Below are positions 35,754-47,084 of a stretch of DNA of 64,000 nucleotides, piece after piece (the first letter of the stretch is position 1; every line of letters starts with the position of its first letter). The position numbers were made by a program, and so were the translations under genes. Source of the stretch: Gonocerus acuteangulatus (Eukaryota; Arthropoda; Insecta; Hemiptera; Coreidae); contig OX328125.1 of NCBI GenBank assembly GCA_946811695.1, forward strand, positions 104,825,876 through 104,889,875, given 5' to 3'. The notes under the pieces were generated by a model, which saw nothing but the letters and a program-made list of their open reading frames with translations, had not been told where the DNA came from and did not search any database.

Positions 35754-35761
35754 CTTTTATA
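35754..35761 (-). promoter_or_regulatory. TATA box of gene C
   Basis: TATAAAAG on the minus strand, about 36 bp upstream of the ATG at 35718. The leader 'aaagtctccatttgcagt' is almost the same as in gene A. A LINE 3' end begins about 17 bp further upstream. Confidence 0.5.
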
Positions 35762-35862
35762 TGAACTTTATAACATTTTTTTTTTTTAAATCGTTTATTG
35801 GTTTCAAGTTATAAACTTATAACCATTATGAGTAACTAAATGTATGAACAATTAAATACAAT

Positions 35863-36410
35863 TTACAATACTAGGTTATTCTTCTTAATAAAATGTAACA
35901 AAGTCAACAGTCTAACTATGTTTCCTGCCAAGTAGTACCGATAGTCTGTATCTTCAAGCATTGTCTGCCTGGCTGAGGAGTATCTTCTGCAAGTGTTGAA
36001 AATATGGGCGATGTCTTCTACTTCATTGCAGGTCTTACAGAGCGGGCTGTCGACAAGCTTCATCCTGTGCAGGTAGGCCTGAGTCCTGGCGTGGCCGATC
36101 CGTAGCCTGGTCAGGGTGACGATATCCCGGCGGTGGGGGAGCGACTGTTTGTAAGGTGCAAACCATGGGGACAAGGATACGATGGGTTGGATGCTGAAGT
36201 GATGTCTTCCTTTGGTAGCTGACGTCTGGTGTATAACAGCTGCCATTATTCAACCATCTTCATTCTGACCAACCTTATAAAGTCAGATAGCGGCGGAGAT
36301 GACATTTCTTCGATGCAGGAGGTGAATGCTTTAGCCAAGGCGTCGGCGATTTCGTCTCCTCTTATTCCTATGTGGCCCGGGACCCATTGTATTTAAACAA
36401 ATTTCTAAAG
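35863..36410 (-). pseudogene. LINE RNase H end and C-terminal tail
   Basis: A frame just 3' of the RT shows QWVPGHIGIRGDEIADAL (the last RNase H motif). After a stop and frameshift, the 127-residue frame ends in TRLRIGHARTQAYLHR and CKTCNEVEDIAHIFNTC (C-X2-C-X8-H-X4-C). These parts belong to one ORF2 in two frames. Confidence 0.85.
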
Positions 36411-37701
36411 AGTTTTCCGAGATTAGTACCATGAAATCGTCTGCGTATTGTAGAACAGTGACATTACTACTGTTTAGATTGTGTAGACCAGCTGTATATA
36501 AATTGAAGAGCAAAGGAGAAATTGGGTCTCCCTGTGGTAGTCCTCTATCCGATTCCATCTCTACAAGTCCTTCGTCCGTCTTCACAATGTAGGTCCGCTT
36601 GCTGAGGTAGTTGTAGATCCAGCGGGTGATGTCTGACGGAACTCTCATCGCTACTAGTTGCTTTGTTAAGATGTCCACTCTGACCATGTTGTAAGCATTC
36701 TCGACATCTAACACACACCCCAGTATGACTTTCTTCTGAGCGAAGGCGTCGGTGATTTTCAACTGCAGAATCTGGAGGGCGTCTATCGTGGATCTCCCTT
36801 TCCTGAAGCCGATGCAGTATTGATGCAGGAGTGAATTTTCTTCTATGAAGCATTCTAGTCGGTTCTTCAGCACGGTGATAAACGTTTTAGCCAATGTTGA
36901 GATAAGAGCAATGGGTCTGTATGAGGACAAAAGGTGGTCAGGTTTATTAGGCTTTATTACTGGGCATATCTCTATTTTCCTCCAAGAATTAGGCACTGAA
37001 CCTGTGTTCTTGAAAGATTTAGTGAGAATTATTTTAATATTTTTAGGTATGAGCTTGATCATCTTGAAGGTGATTTCATCGAGCCCAGGTGCAGAATGAC
37101 CCTTAAATTTTAGGGCGGCTTCGATTTCACATTCCAGAATTTCTCCCGAGTTTCCAAAATCATTAAAATCTATTGGTTGGGGGATGTTTGATCTAGAGAC
37201 TAAATTTTGATCTAAAAACATTGATGCATTCGCTTTATTTGCTCTTATTAAATTAATTTTGGGGTCAAATTTTCCTTTTATAATTTTATGCCAAATATTG
37301 TTGGTATTTGCATCTTCCATAAATGATTCCCAAGCTTCCCTCTTCGCTTTCTTAATAGTGTTCTTAAGTTTAGTTGTGATTTTCTGTACTGCTAAAAAAT
37401 TTACTGGAGTAGGATTGTTTAGAAAATCTTTTATTTTTTTGTTTTTGGCTAAAACGAGTGACCCTATAGCGTCATTCCACCAAGTCTTAGGCTGGAACGA
37501 TCGTTTCCTTATTGGCTTGATACGGGGTATTGATCTCTCGGCTGCTTCATTAATAATTGCGGCTATAGTTTCAACATCGACAGGTTCCTGGTCTAGATTG
37601 AAACTGGCCAATTCCTCTACATATTTACCCTTATTGATCTGTTTGAAATTTCTTCTTCCCTGGCTAAAGACGGACTCCCGAGATTGAAGAGTGAGAGACA
37701 T
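36331..37701 (-). pseudogene. LINE reverse transcriptase domain
   Basis: A 456-residue open stretch. RT motifs in order: SAPGLDEITFKMIKL, YRPIALISTLAKTF, GFRKGRSTIDALQIL, CVLDVENAYNMV (motif A), DRGLPQGDPISPLLFNL (motif B) and LQYADDFMVLIS (motif C with YADD). Soon after YADD the frame jumps into the RNase H end read out of frame (NTMGPGPHRNKRRR), showing a deletion of the thumb and most of RNase H. The N-terminal endonuclease is in the same frame upstream, separated by two stops. Confidence 0.9.
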
Positions 37702-38367
37702 GATGATAGGTAGGTGATCGCTGCCGATGTAGTCAGCGCTGGTAGTCTATGTCAGTGAGAGGCCCAAATCTGGAGTGCAGAGTGACAGATCTATGGCAGA
37801 TCTAGAAGTTGGTATCGCCGGAGGCCTGGGCAGTCTGGTCGGGCTTCCGTCGTTCATCAAGATGAGTTGGCTGCTTGAGATGATGTCATGGAGATGACGG
37901 CCGCTACTTCAGGTCTTGTCACTGCCTCGTGAGCTATGGTGAGCATTGAAATCACCGCAGAGGATGGTGCTGATGCTGGACTGATCCGCGAGGTCCACGA
38001 GTCTCTTGAGGTCACTCTTCCTTACAGGCTTGTAGGCATTGATGACTGACAGCTTAGGAACGGTGTTAGTAATGGTTGCACCAACAAGTTCAGTGTTGCC
38101 AATCTTCGGAAGACTCATTCTCTCCCACTTAAATCTTTTATGAATTAGGAGAGCAACTCCCCCATATCCATCGTCTCTATTTTCGTTCAAAATGAAGTAT
38201 TGTGAAGAAATATACTGTTTTGAGGGTTTAAACCGTGTTTCTTGAATTGCAGCTACATCAATTTTTACTAAGGCTAGCATGTTGATAATTTCAGAAAACT
38301 TATTATTGGCACTTTCCACATTCTGTTGTAAAATATTGAAAAATTTGAGGTTTAAATGCTGAATCAT
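37702..38367 (-). pseudogene. LINE APE endonuclease domain
   Basis: Reads NILQQNVESANNKFSEI, AAIQETRF (catalytic E), DGYGGVALLIHKR and CGDFNAHHSSRGS (the GDFN-H motif), then a stop at 37909; in the same frame SADYIGSDHLPIIMSL (the SDH motif) follows. Residues of the exonuclease-III fold are thus visible in order. At least two in-frame stops (37909 and near 37748). Confidence 0.85.
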
Positions 38368-38377
38368 TTGGAGGGGT

Positions 38378-39746
38378 TTATAAATCTAAATTGTCTAATG
38401 CGTTTCCTTCATTAATATTATTTTCTACAGCCAATTTATTTTTATTTAATGAATCTGTAAAAATCTTGAAGAAATTAGCGATAAATTCTTCACTCTGATT
38501 AGAGAGATTATTAATGATTTCGAGAATGTTAGCAATGTAGGTATTTCCTTGAGAGGATGGAGAATAGGGATTCATTGTGATAGGTTGAAGTGGGAGAGAA
38601 AGTTGATTGTACTCTTGAGAGATATCTTTAAGGTGTTTTTCTGGGAGTCTAGAAGAGTTGGTAGGGACATATTTAGTTTTGGTGTACCTGTAGCTAGTTT
38701 TAGGTGTGTTTTCAGATAAAGATGGGACATTTAAGTCTTTAGAAGGAAAAGGTGTTTTGGCATTATTGGCATAAGAACTGGGAGAGATTGCTTGATTTTG
38801 TTTTTTATTGTAAAGCTCCTTGTATTTCTCGCAGTCCCTACTCGTAGCTGGATGGTCCTTCTTACAGTGTAGACAAGTAGTTATCTCAGCTGTACATGGG
38901 TTGCCCGGGTGATTCCCTCCGCATCGCTCACAGGTCTGCAAGGTAGCCCTACACTGGGGTGTGGAATGGTTGAAGCGGAAACACTTTCTACATTGGGTCG
39001 GGTTGGGGATGTAAGGGCGGACCTCACAACGGGCGCCGTATATGTAGACATACTGCGGTAGTGTCAGGGAGTCGAAGTTTACCACACAAGTCTGGAGAGG
39101 GAAGACTTTATCAGGGTCATCTCGGTCTTTCTTTATCATCCGTCTCACAGACATTACTGCTACTTCCGACATTACACATTACTGCTTTCCGTGTTGCATG
39201 TCGGAATCACTTAAGCCAGTAGCGACTCCTTTAATTATCCCAGTTTTTTGAGTAAGGAAGGATGGAATATAAGCGAATAAATTGTGTTCAGATAAAAAAT
39301 GCAAAGTTTTAAAATTATTGGCAATTTTGGCCTGATCAAATTCTATTTTCATCCTATTTAGGCCTATGCATTTTATATTTAAAATAGATTTTTGAATTTC
39401 AGTATTAGATGATTTAAAAGTATTTTTTCCAAAACTCATAGGATGCATTTTCCCAATATTTTGATTTTTCCCTTCAACGTAAACAAAAAAGTCCATTATC
39501 TGTGTTTTTAAAAACATTGTTTTGTAAGAAATTTATTTTGGATGTTAAATTAGCAGTGATATTATTCATATTACTTGTTTTGTTGACCTCGTGATCATTG
39601 GTAATCCTTATCTTGTTGAGAGGATTGTTTATTTGACCAGCTGATCTCTTTAGGTTAGGTTGTTGTTGAAGCTCCTCGGTAGAGGTTATGCCAGCTGACT
39701 CTGGACAAGGTGGCCCCTTGCCTATGACGTTATCAATTTCCATCAC
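38378..39746 (-). pseudogene. LINE ORF1 (Gag-like), broken
   Basis: Three open pieces: 39474-39746, then 39179-39517 in another frame (frameshift in an A-rich run), then 38378-39172 in frame after one TAA. The last piece contains three CCHC-type knuckles: CRKCFRFNHSTPQC, CERCGGNHPGNPC and CLHCKKDHPATSRDC, as in I/Jockey/R1-type ORF1 proteins. Confidence 0.8.
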
Positions 39747-39830
39747 TATGGAGATTTTGAGACCTCCACTATAGGGGTTCCTAACCCCTTCAGAATGGTT
39801 TGCACCTTACAAACTAAGTTATAATAATTA

Positions 39831-40228
39831 ATTGCTCACCAATACTTCCAAAAATCGTCTATTCTTCAGAAAAACAATTTAGGAAAGACTATGACACAAA
39901 ATTTTCAAGAAAATCTCACTAATTTAAAAAATTAGGCAGCTATGCACCTATAGCTACCAAAACAGCTGATGTTTATAAATATATAAACAAACAAGGGGAA
40001 AATATACCTGTTGCTTCAGTTGGTCGTTTTACGTTGTAATTATTTGCTTTTTCTGCAGTATGTTTACGATAACAATCAAGTTATTCACCTATTCACTTAC
40101 TAAATATCAACCAATGTCGCAAATATTAATTTTAATTATATTTTCTATGCATATTCGATGCAAACAACAAGCAGCTACGCGATACACACACTACAGATCG
40201 ACTACATGCAATCCTATGGGCCATTGAC
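39831..40228. other. no gene seen
   Basis: Intergenic AT-rich DNA 5' of the LINE. Confidence 0.4.
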
Positions 40229-40500
40229 CATTCTTCCATTAACCACTCATCTCCCCTACACTTATGGTCTTCCCATTATCCACCCATCTCCCCCATAGCC
40301 TCGGTCTTCCCATTATCCAATCATCTCCCCTACAACTATGGTCTTCCCATTATCCACTCATCTCTCCTAAACCTATGGCCTTCCCATTACCCACTCATTT
40401 CCCCTACACCTATAGTATTCCTATTATTCACCCAACTCCCCCATAGCCCTAGTCTTCCCATCATCCACCAATCTCCCCAATGGCCATGTTACTCCCATTT
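40229..40500. repeat. degenerate 37-bp minisatellite
   Basis: About seven copies of a pyrimidine-rich 37-bp unit (gtcttcccattatccaccca + tctcccccatagcct-type ending) with 10-25% divergence between copies. One 60-codon frame through it is a by-product of the period and is not taken as a gene. Confidence 0.85.
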
Positions 40501-40958
40501 TCCAGCCATCACATGTTACTCAAAGATTTGAAAAATAATGTTTTCTTCTTCGCAGTACATTGTGACATTGTAACATCTAGGTGAAACAAATGTATCATGA
40601 ATGCTGACGAAAATATTCCAATAGTTGTAAAGAGAAGATATTTCTAGAAGATAATTGTTTCCATTCCAGCGACAGGCTTCCTAAGTAAGCACAAACATGC
40701 AAACAACATCTCATTTGCTAGTCATATTTACAGACATACATTTGACAAGTCAAATTTAGTCATACATTTGACTAGTCATATTTACAGTCATACATTTGAC
40801 TAGTCATATTTTGTTTGAACTATTTATTCCGTCAATTTAGCTAGCTCTTCATTGTGTTGATATTTTCTCATTGTTAATTTTTAATTTAATACTGACGCCC
40901 ATTATAAACGTATATAATACTCGAAATAATCAATTAATATTAATTAATATGTAGTAAA
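40501..40958. other. no gene seen; short repeats
   Basis: 40724-40808 has three units of 'cagtcatacatttgactagt' type, about 33 bp apart. Otherwise AT-rich. Confidence 0.5.
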
Positions 40959-41015
<57 letters not shown>

Positions 41016-41300
41016 CGCGGGTCTGTCTGTTTGCTCCTTATACAAATCAACACCGTTTGACCGATTGTGACCAAACATGGCACACAGGTAGGTCTTGACC
41101 TGGGTAGGTAGGTCTGAGGTAGGTTAAAATCGTCTATGACTCACAGTTTGAAGATCAAGAGTTCGAAACAGTGAACCCTAATAGTTACAGATTTGCGTTA
41201 TTAGATTTTAATATTAATTATTTAGTTTCTAATTTATTTTTGCTTTTATAGATGCAGAAAGTAGGTGTAGCATAGCACGCCTATTATGGGTAACAGCTAG
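40959..41300 (+). mobile_element. non-autonomous Helitron
   Basis: 342 bp. It starts TCTATATATA after host A (40958), contains a (TA)n run to 41012 and 'ctgtttgctccttatacaaa', and ends GGGTAACAGCTAG before host T (41301). TC start, CTAG end and A/T insertion are the Helitron signature. Family members are scattered at 12600, 15130 and 49345. Confidence 0.8.
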
Positions 41301-41800
41301 TTACTCATATACAACACACGTATATATGTGTGTGTTTACTGCACAGTGGTCAGGAGTTTGGTTCAATATTTTGTGGTAAATAAATCATCGTTCAATACAT
41401 TAATTCGAAAATTCAATCCATTTTATATAAATTAAAAACTTTCTGAAGGAACGTTACTTAGGGTAATCCCAGTAAAGTTTCTAAAATCTTGCATTAGTTC
41501 CATCGAACCTGTTTTTCCTTGTCTATCGAATATATTTTTCCTCACTTTGTTTTGTTTTTCTTATAATATTTTATAAGCTCAGAATTGTCAAAATAAGAAG
41601 GAAGTGTTTTTTAGTGTATTAGCATTGGGAATATTTTTTAGGGAATTCTATTAAATAGGAAGAAAACGATGACGGAATCAGACTTGAAAAAGTTTCGACC
41701 CGTTCCCAATTCATCTAAACTAAAGTGTGTAAATTTTGGGAACCTTTTGAGACGTGATTGTATTACAAATATATATATACATTTCATTGACAGTGTAAAA
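41301..41800. other. no gene seen
   Basis: AT-rich. From about 41680 the sequence begins to resemble the interior of the Helentron-like family. Confidence 0.4.
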
Positions 41801-42098
41801 AAGTCTGTTGACAGTCTTATAATTTTCGTATATTTTGTGAATATCTTAAAAACGGTTGAGGTATTGTTGTACGTTGTGGTTGATCATTTAAAAAGCTAAT
41901 AATTGCCCCCAAAAAAGGTTTTAGCGTTAGTTTCATCGGAACTTCTTCAGTTGAAGAAAAGGGTGCTTGAAGTTTCATTAGTGATTGATCGTTCAATTGA
42001 AGTTGAAATAGTTGTGTTTCTTTTCTAAGCATTCAAATAATCTCAGGCATAAGTATTATATGATAAGACGCTAAGATGACGCAGATCCTGCGATTTAG
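41801..42098 (+). mobile_element. Helentron-like 3' fragment
   Basis: Ends GATGACGCAGATCCTGCG then ATTTAGACTTTA, a variant of the family's 3' hairpin end. Preceded by 'atatcttaaaaacggttgag', which parallels the family interior ('atatctcgaaaacggttggg'). Lies about 60 bp past gene B's stop codon. Confidence 0.5.
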
Positions 42099-42158
42099 AC
42101 TTTAATGTTTATTTATTTTCACAAAACAATGTACAAAAATGTAATACTGGTGTAGAAA

Positions 42159-42471
42159 TTAATGTGGTAACTTTGAACATAGATCAGTCTTGGCTAAAGC
42201 TTCTTTCAGACCTTCTGAGACCTTTGAGTTGACAACAACCTGGATGGTGTCGTGGAAATTGCCAATCACCCAGTTGAGGAGCATTGTTATAAACTGGTTG
42301 AGTACTTGTGGACCGCTCAGCTGCACCTTAATCTCTCCTAATGAATCTATTGCAGCTCTGTCCACGAGCACTGTGCACTTGTTGCCGTCTCTGATCACAG
42401 ATAGTGCTGCGGTCACCGCGCTGTTCGTCATCGAGACCTCCATGGTTCCTGATGACGTCACGGAAAGGTAT
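42159..42471 (-). CDS. gene B exon 2, group 7 allergen-like protein
   Basis: Acceptor 'ctgttttgcag' on the minus strand. A completes the GA of exon 1 to Glu, then 103 residues to the stop, YLSVTSSGTMEVSMTNSAV through GLKEALAKTDLCSKLPH. The pattern (alternating beta strands, a central C in NKCTVLVD, an amphipathic stretch with QFITMLLNWVIG, then a terminal helix) follows the second half of mite group 7 allergens, a JHBP/TULIP-like lipid-binding fold. Two cysteines may form a disulfide. Divergent from genes A and C. Confidence 0.75.
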
Positions 42472-42679
42472 CTGCAAAACAGAATAAGAAAACAGATGTG
42501 AGTTTGAAGTCTCAGGCGTTATGTGTCCTTGGAAACCAATTGTGCATAAATTGTTTGTGGGTTCCATAAATTGTTCATAGAAAATTGTTTTTTAAGTTAT
42601 GCACTCCTCATAAGCCTAAAAAAAATAATTTTTAATGAGACCAACATTCGGTCCTAAAATGCGGAAACTAACCAAATGG

Positions 42680-42780
42680 GCCAACGGTCGTAGCCACGTT
42701 GAATGCACCGGTTCCCTTAGGTCACCGAATTTACGCAACCACGGGCCTGGGCAGTACCTGAATGGGTGACAATAAGCGCC
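42680..42780 (+). repeat. 5S rRNA-derived SINE head or pseudogene
   Basis: Parts of 5S rRNA are recognisable in order: 'gccaacggtc', 'gaatgcaccggttc', 'ggtcaccgaatttacgcaac', 'cgggcctgggcagtac' and 'gaatgggtgac'. The internal Pol III promoter region is partly kept. Truncated and mutated after 'gtgac'. In gene B's intron, on the opposite strand. Confidence 0.75.
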
Positions 42781-43765
42781 AAAAAAGGTTTATTTAAATT
42801 TTTATTCCTATAAATACGGCATTTATTCTCCTTTATGCCAATTTTCTGGAACCTACAATATTGTTAATATAGGGGTGGGTTATACCGCCGGAGAGATTAT
42901 TAAATAAGGAAGGCTTTTAGGGTATTTAGACATATTCAGACTTTCCCTTGCAACGACCAGTAAAACCTTACATTAAATTTCACCTTCTTGTTTTCTTAAA
43001 TCAACATTTCTTAGTGACAGTTTGCATCATAAATATTACCTTCAACACAAGTAAATATGTGCTTTTTAGAATGGTGAATTTAAAATGTCACTAGCTCAAA
43101 TATTTTAGGAGCACTAATTACTTATTGAATATCAACCACCATAAATTGAAAGTCTCCATGCATACAGAAAATGAGGGATTTCTTAAGAGTGGTGGGAAAT
43201 AGGACGGTGGTCCCGAGGAACATTTTTGTTGCAAATGAAGTGCGCGCGTCTCAAATCACCACCAGGACACTTTGTGTAGATGGGCCTTTCCCGTGTCTCC
43301 ATGTGATAGAACTGCGTATGATCTGGCAAATCTTAAGGGTGCCATTCACGGCCATGCGGTCCAAATCTTGAGATATTCCTCACCGTGAAAGGGACATCCT
43401 TGAGCCCCGAGTTGAACTGTACAGTCCAACGAAGTACAATGATAAAACCAATGCATGCATGCTGTGCAGCCAGGCCTGATGTGTTTAGACAAAAGGATAA
43501 TTGTTTCACGTACAGTGGGTCTACTATAACTGCCTCGAAGTTTATCAACTTATTGTGTGTGTGCTAGATCCGTACAGTCAAAACCGAGAGGCCAAACTGT
43601 GCAGTCTCTCCCTTGAGAAATCAACTAAGCGTGTATGACCAACTAAAGCCTTGTCCTGATTCTCACAACAGGCATGTAGGTTATTACCAGTTACGTCCAG
43701 TTCCGTTAGTGTCATCCACACAACACGTCTACTTACTTCCAATGAAGATGCCTTCTTCCAGTTTT
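42781..43765. other. gene B intron, no feature
   Basis: About 1 kb with short frames only, none with convincing similarity. Confidence 0.4.
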
Positions 43766-43873
43766 TAGCGCGGTTCCTCCTTCCCTCCATAGGGAGGAAC
43801 CCCGCTTATAAGGTTGATCTCATGACGCAATCGGAAGAACCCCTAGAGACCGAAAATGATGGTGGTTCAAATT

Positions 43874-43914
<41 letters not shown>

Positions 43915-44771
43915 GTCTTTTCGCGGCATACGTCAGCGAATAATGGTCCGATTTTGATGAAAGGTCAAGTTCGTTAACCAGCAGAATCAGCCCACCGGAA
44001 CATGGTTTTTGGAGCGAATGTCGCGCAAAAAAAATCGTTCCGCTTACTTCATATGCTTGCAAGTACTCGTTTTATAGGCTTCTTGGCCTAGAAAAACGAA
44101 TGAAACCATTTTTAATAGCTTTAACCGTTGTCGAGAAAATTGGAAAAATAGTTGTTGAATTTTGGTTTGGGTACTTAGAATCATGGGATTCAGTTGAAAC
44201 ATTTTCTGCATGTTCAAGTTTCATCGAAACTAATTTGTTGAAATTTTGGTTACGTTTGGAGTTAAGGAAGGGTTAGAATCAAATATTTTATTAACAGACA
44301 TGAAAAGTTTTGGTTACTTTGTACACTTTCCTTAATATCTCGAACTGTTGAGAATATTGGTAAGCGGAAGGTTACCATTAGAAAGCTTACTAAATGCTCT
44401 AAAAAAAAAAGGTTCTGAAGAAAGTTTTGATTAGGCGATGTCAATCGGAAAATAAGTGCTTAAAACTTTTAAGTAGTTGATTTCGGTTATTCGAACGGTT
44501 CTTTTAGTTGGATAATGTATTTGACAGTAAAACAGGATAAGTAAAATAAGAAAAACAATTTATTGTTAGAAATATAGCTTCGAGAGAGAGGCACCACTGC
44601 CTAGCGGTGGCCTTTCTGGGGTTGGCCGACCAATCCAGGAAAGATCATAAATCAAGACCTTTCAAGAAAAGTGGAACCAAAACAATAACTGCTTCTATTT
44701 TAATCTTTCCAAATGAGACTAGGGATAAGAATGGAACCGCGCTAAGATGATGCAGTTCCTGCGAGTCGGAC
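43766..44771 (+). mobile_element. Helentron-like (HINE) element, complete
   Basis: 1.0 kb, inside gene B's intron. 5' end TAGCGCGGTTCCTCC folding with GGAGGAACCCCGCT; a (TA)n core (43876-43911); body with 'aaggtcaagttcgttaacca', 'agcgaatgtcgcgc'; 3' end GGAACCGCGCTAAGATGATG, hairpin GCAG-TTC-CTGC and GAGTCGGAC before T's. Asymmetric terminal inverted repeats plus a central microsatellite and a 3' hairpin are the layout of DINE-1/HINE elements. Inserted in a T-run. Confidence 0.7.
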
Positions 44772-44897
44772 TTTTCTATATGAATTTGGTCTGATTGGTA
44801 CTTTCCATGAGTTGACTTACCTTTCAAACGGCTGTTTATAAAGCTGCCTTGGACGATTATAGCTTATAAACAAAACGTAGGTATGTAATTGACTTAC

Positions 44898-45244
44898 TCA
44901 AATCCGTATTGTCCGTAAAAAACGTGAAGTAGACCAAATCCCAGTGATGCCTTCAGCTTGAGTACATTCCCTTCTGTCGCCATGACAACATCCCCTGTCC
45001 TACGGAGGGTAGCGAGATCCTCCAGGTAGCCATTGCTAGCGGAGAATTTCCCAGGGATTTCCATACCGAAGATCTTCGTCTTGAAACTCTTCTCCAGTGG
45101 CTTCATAGGGATCTTGTTACTTCCTTTCATCTGCATAGCCAGCTTGGCGCTGTCCAACAGCTGATCTATAGCTTGGTTTATGACCACTTGGTCACAAGAA
45201 GCTCCCACCGCTAAAAGACCCAACAGAACCACTTGCACTAACAT
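44898..45244 (-). CDS. gene B exon 1, group 7 allergen-like protein
   Basis: Start MLVQVVLLGLLAVGASC, a signal peptide with probable cleavage near GASC/D. Then NQAIDQLLDSAKLAM, a conserved IPGKF, and YLEDLATLRRTGDVVMATEG leading into a beta stretch KLKASLGFGLLHVFYGQYGF. Donor GA|gtaagt, phase 2, matches exon 2. The spliced protein would be 219 residues, like mite group 7 allergens (about 200-215). Expected: secreted, hydrophobic-ligand binding. The gene frame is intact. Confidence 0.78.
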
Positions 45245-45290
45245 AATGACTGTCTCGAATGTACTGTTGGTTCTCTGGATATTAAAATAG

Positions 45291-45300
45291 TCTATATATA
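45291..45300 (-). promoter_or_regulatory. TATA box of gene B
   Basis: TATATATAGA on the minus strand about 47 bp upstream of the ATG at 45244. The spacing suits a short 5' UTR as in genes A and C. Confidence 0.45.
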
Positions 45301-46915
45301 GAGAGAGAGCAATCCATCACATTTTATCTGTCCCTCTTCACATTTAATGTATTCCTGTTATTACTCTTAAAGTAATATATTTTTGTTTTTTCCTTGTACG
45401 CCTTAAATATGATGGATCTCAATTAGTTTATCCTCTTATCTGGATATCACACTCAATTATATAATTGCTTTTTAGGCAATATTTTTACAGTTAATTTCTC
45501 CTTTTTACTGAAGTGTTCTTTGTATTACTGATTAAGTACATTGTGACAAGTGCACTATTTTTTATGTTGAAGGTTGAAACTGCAGTCATCCTATCCTTTT
45601 GCATATTCATTACGTAATAATTATTTCTGCCTATGTTTTAGCGAAATCACATTTCCTGTTCTTTACAACTAAACCACAGTTTACAAAATGGCCATAAAAC
45701 TGAGAGGATAAGTACCTTATTCAATAAAATCGCCTCATACGTTGAAGGGGTTTACTTTAAACGCCGCACTCCGGATCATAGTATTCATGAGCCAAGGCGA
45801 GCGTAAAAATTCTTATTTTTTTTTAAAAAAGCACCATTGGTCACTTTATGATCGAAAACATTGCCTGTGAGAGAAGGACGCGTCTAATTGCCTACCGCTG
45901 ACGTTTCCTACTTCTCCGGAAAGCCGCTTATGATGTCATGATCATGGTAATGAAATTCTGAAATGGTTTTTATACTCTCAGAATAGCCGTTTAATACTTC
46001 AGCAACGGGGAAGCTAATTGTTGATACCATAACTCGACAATTACTTTAACACTTTCGCTGCCACCAAAATCTCGAAGTGCGGCCGAATTTGCCGAACACA
46101 CTTTATTACATAGTCAAAGTCCGACATGTGAAAGGGTAGTTTCGGCCACCCAACTTGGAACGAAGTACAGTAGTCCCACCTCATTGATAGGCAAGATTGA
46201 AATTGGTATTGATTTGCAAGAAAGAGTTTTCATTTTTAACTCGTTTCAACGCCGTTTTGACAAATAGATTATGTCATAAACACTTCTCTTGTGCGGCATG
46301 GCCCATAATGCCATGGAAAGGTGGGCTAAATTGTTGTGTCTGAAAGGCGTTTGACATACAATTATGGTGTCAAGTGCTTTGATTATGGCCAGGTGTATTC
46401 GGTGTTTTGTTAGCTCCAATTTCTCAATTTGGGCCTGACGACGTTCTCAGCGAGAGAACGTAGACGCTGAGCAGCTAGTCTCTCGCCCACAGCTTCTGAC
46501 GGTGAGCTGGGTTCGGGTTGCGAAGGCGCCCACTTATACGGGTTTTAGTGGAATATGCAGCCGTCCATTTGCCAATTTGGTGCCAAATTATCAACAGACT
46601 CCCTCATTTGAAATTTCCAAATACTTGTATGATCAATCTCAATCATTGATTATTATTTATCTGCATTGCTTGACCGCAGCAATGGCGATTCGCAAATATG
46701 AAGATGTGTATGGAAACGTCAGCTTTTAAACGTTGAGAGTTTTAGAAATAATAACTAAATAATGAATAAATTATAATAATCATAAATATAATTTGGGAGG
46801 AATTATAAAACTAAGTAAATTTAGTTAAAAAGGAAACTTAGAAAAATAATAAATAAATACATATATTGAAAAAGAAATAATATTAAAAAAAAAAAACAGT
46901 AAAAGAGTATTTTAG
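45301..46915. other. no supported gene
   Basis: 1.6 kb between gene B and a LINE tail. Contains more GC-rich patches (45720-46500) and a 75-codon frame at 46502-46729 for which I see no family; some of this is probably decayed transposon. Confidence 0.35.
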
Positions 46916-47084
46916 TTAAATCTTGTAATATGTACCAGTGTTATGTAAGTGTTTAAATATTATATCCAAGTAATGGCTACCATCAGTGAGAAGTACTGCA
47001 AGGTCAGTGGATATGTGTTCTCGTCCTCTACATTCGGTAAGTAAATGTCTTATGGTCAATAGTACGCTGCACTGTCTACATATC
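46916..47084 (-). pseudogene. LINE ORF2 C-terminal zinc tail
   Basis: The minus strand reads CRQCSVLLTIRHLLTEC (C-X2-C-X8-H-X4-C), then REHISTDLAVLLTDG and on to a TAA at 46916. The typical end of an RNase H-type LINE ORF2. Interrupted at 47084 by the inverted element; its continuation would lie at 47465 onward. Confidence 0.7.

Larger units (their letters stand above)
35779..39830 (-). mobile_element. degenerate I-type LINE, near full length
   Basis: The minus-strand order is Gag-like ORF1 with CCHC knuckles, endonuclease, reverse transcriptase, RNase H end, C-terminal zinc tail, then an A-run (T12 at 35779-35790 on +). About 4 kb. Frameshifts, several stops and an internal deletion between RT and RNase H make it dead. 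The presence of RNase H together with an APE endonuclease fits the I superfamily. The 5' boundary is approximate. Confidence 0.85.

Noticed and set aside
40264..40446. Proline/serine-rich repeat protein
   Set aside because: The 60-codon frame is due to the 37-bp minisatellite; other copies of the unit break the frame.
42680..42780. Functional 5S rRNA gene
   Set aside because: Many substitutions, and the sequence loses 5S similarity after the 'gggtgac' block; no terminator at the right place.
46502..46729. 75-codon frame between gene B and the LINE tail
   Set aside because: No signal peptide, splice sites or family resemblance, and its length is expected by chance here.
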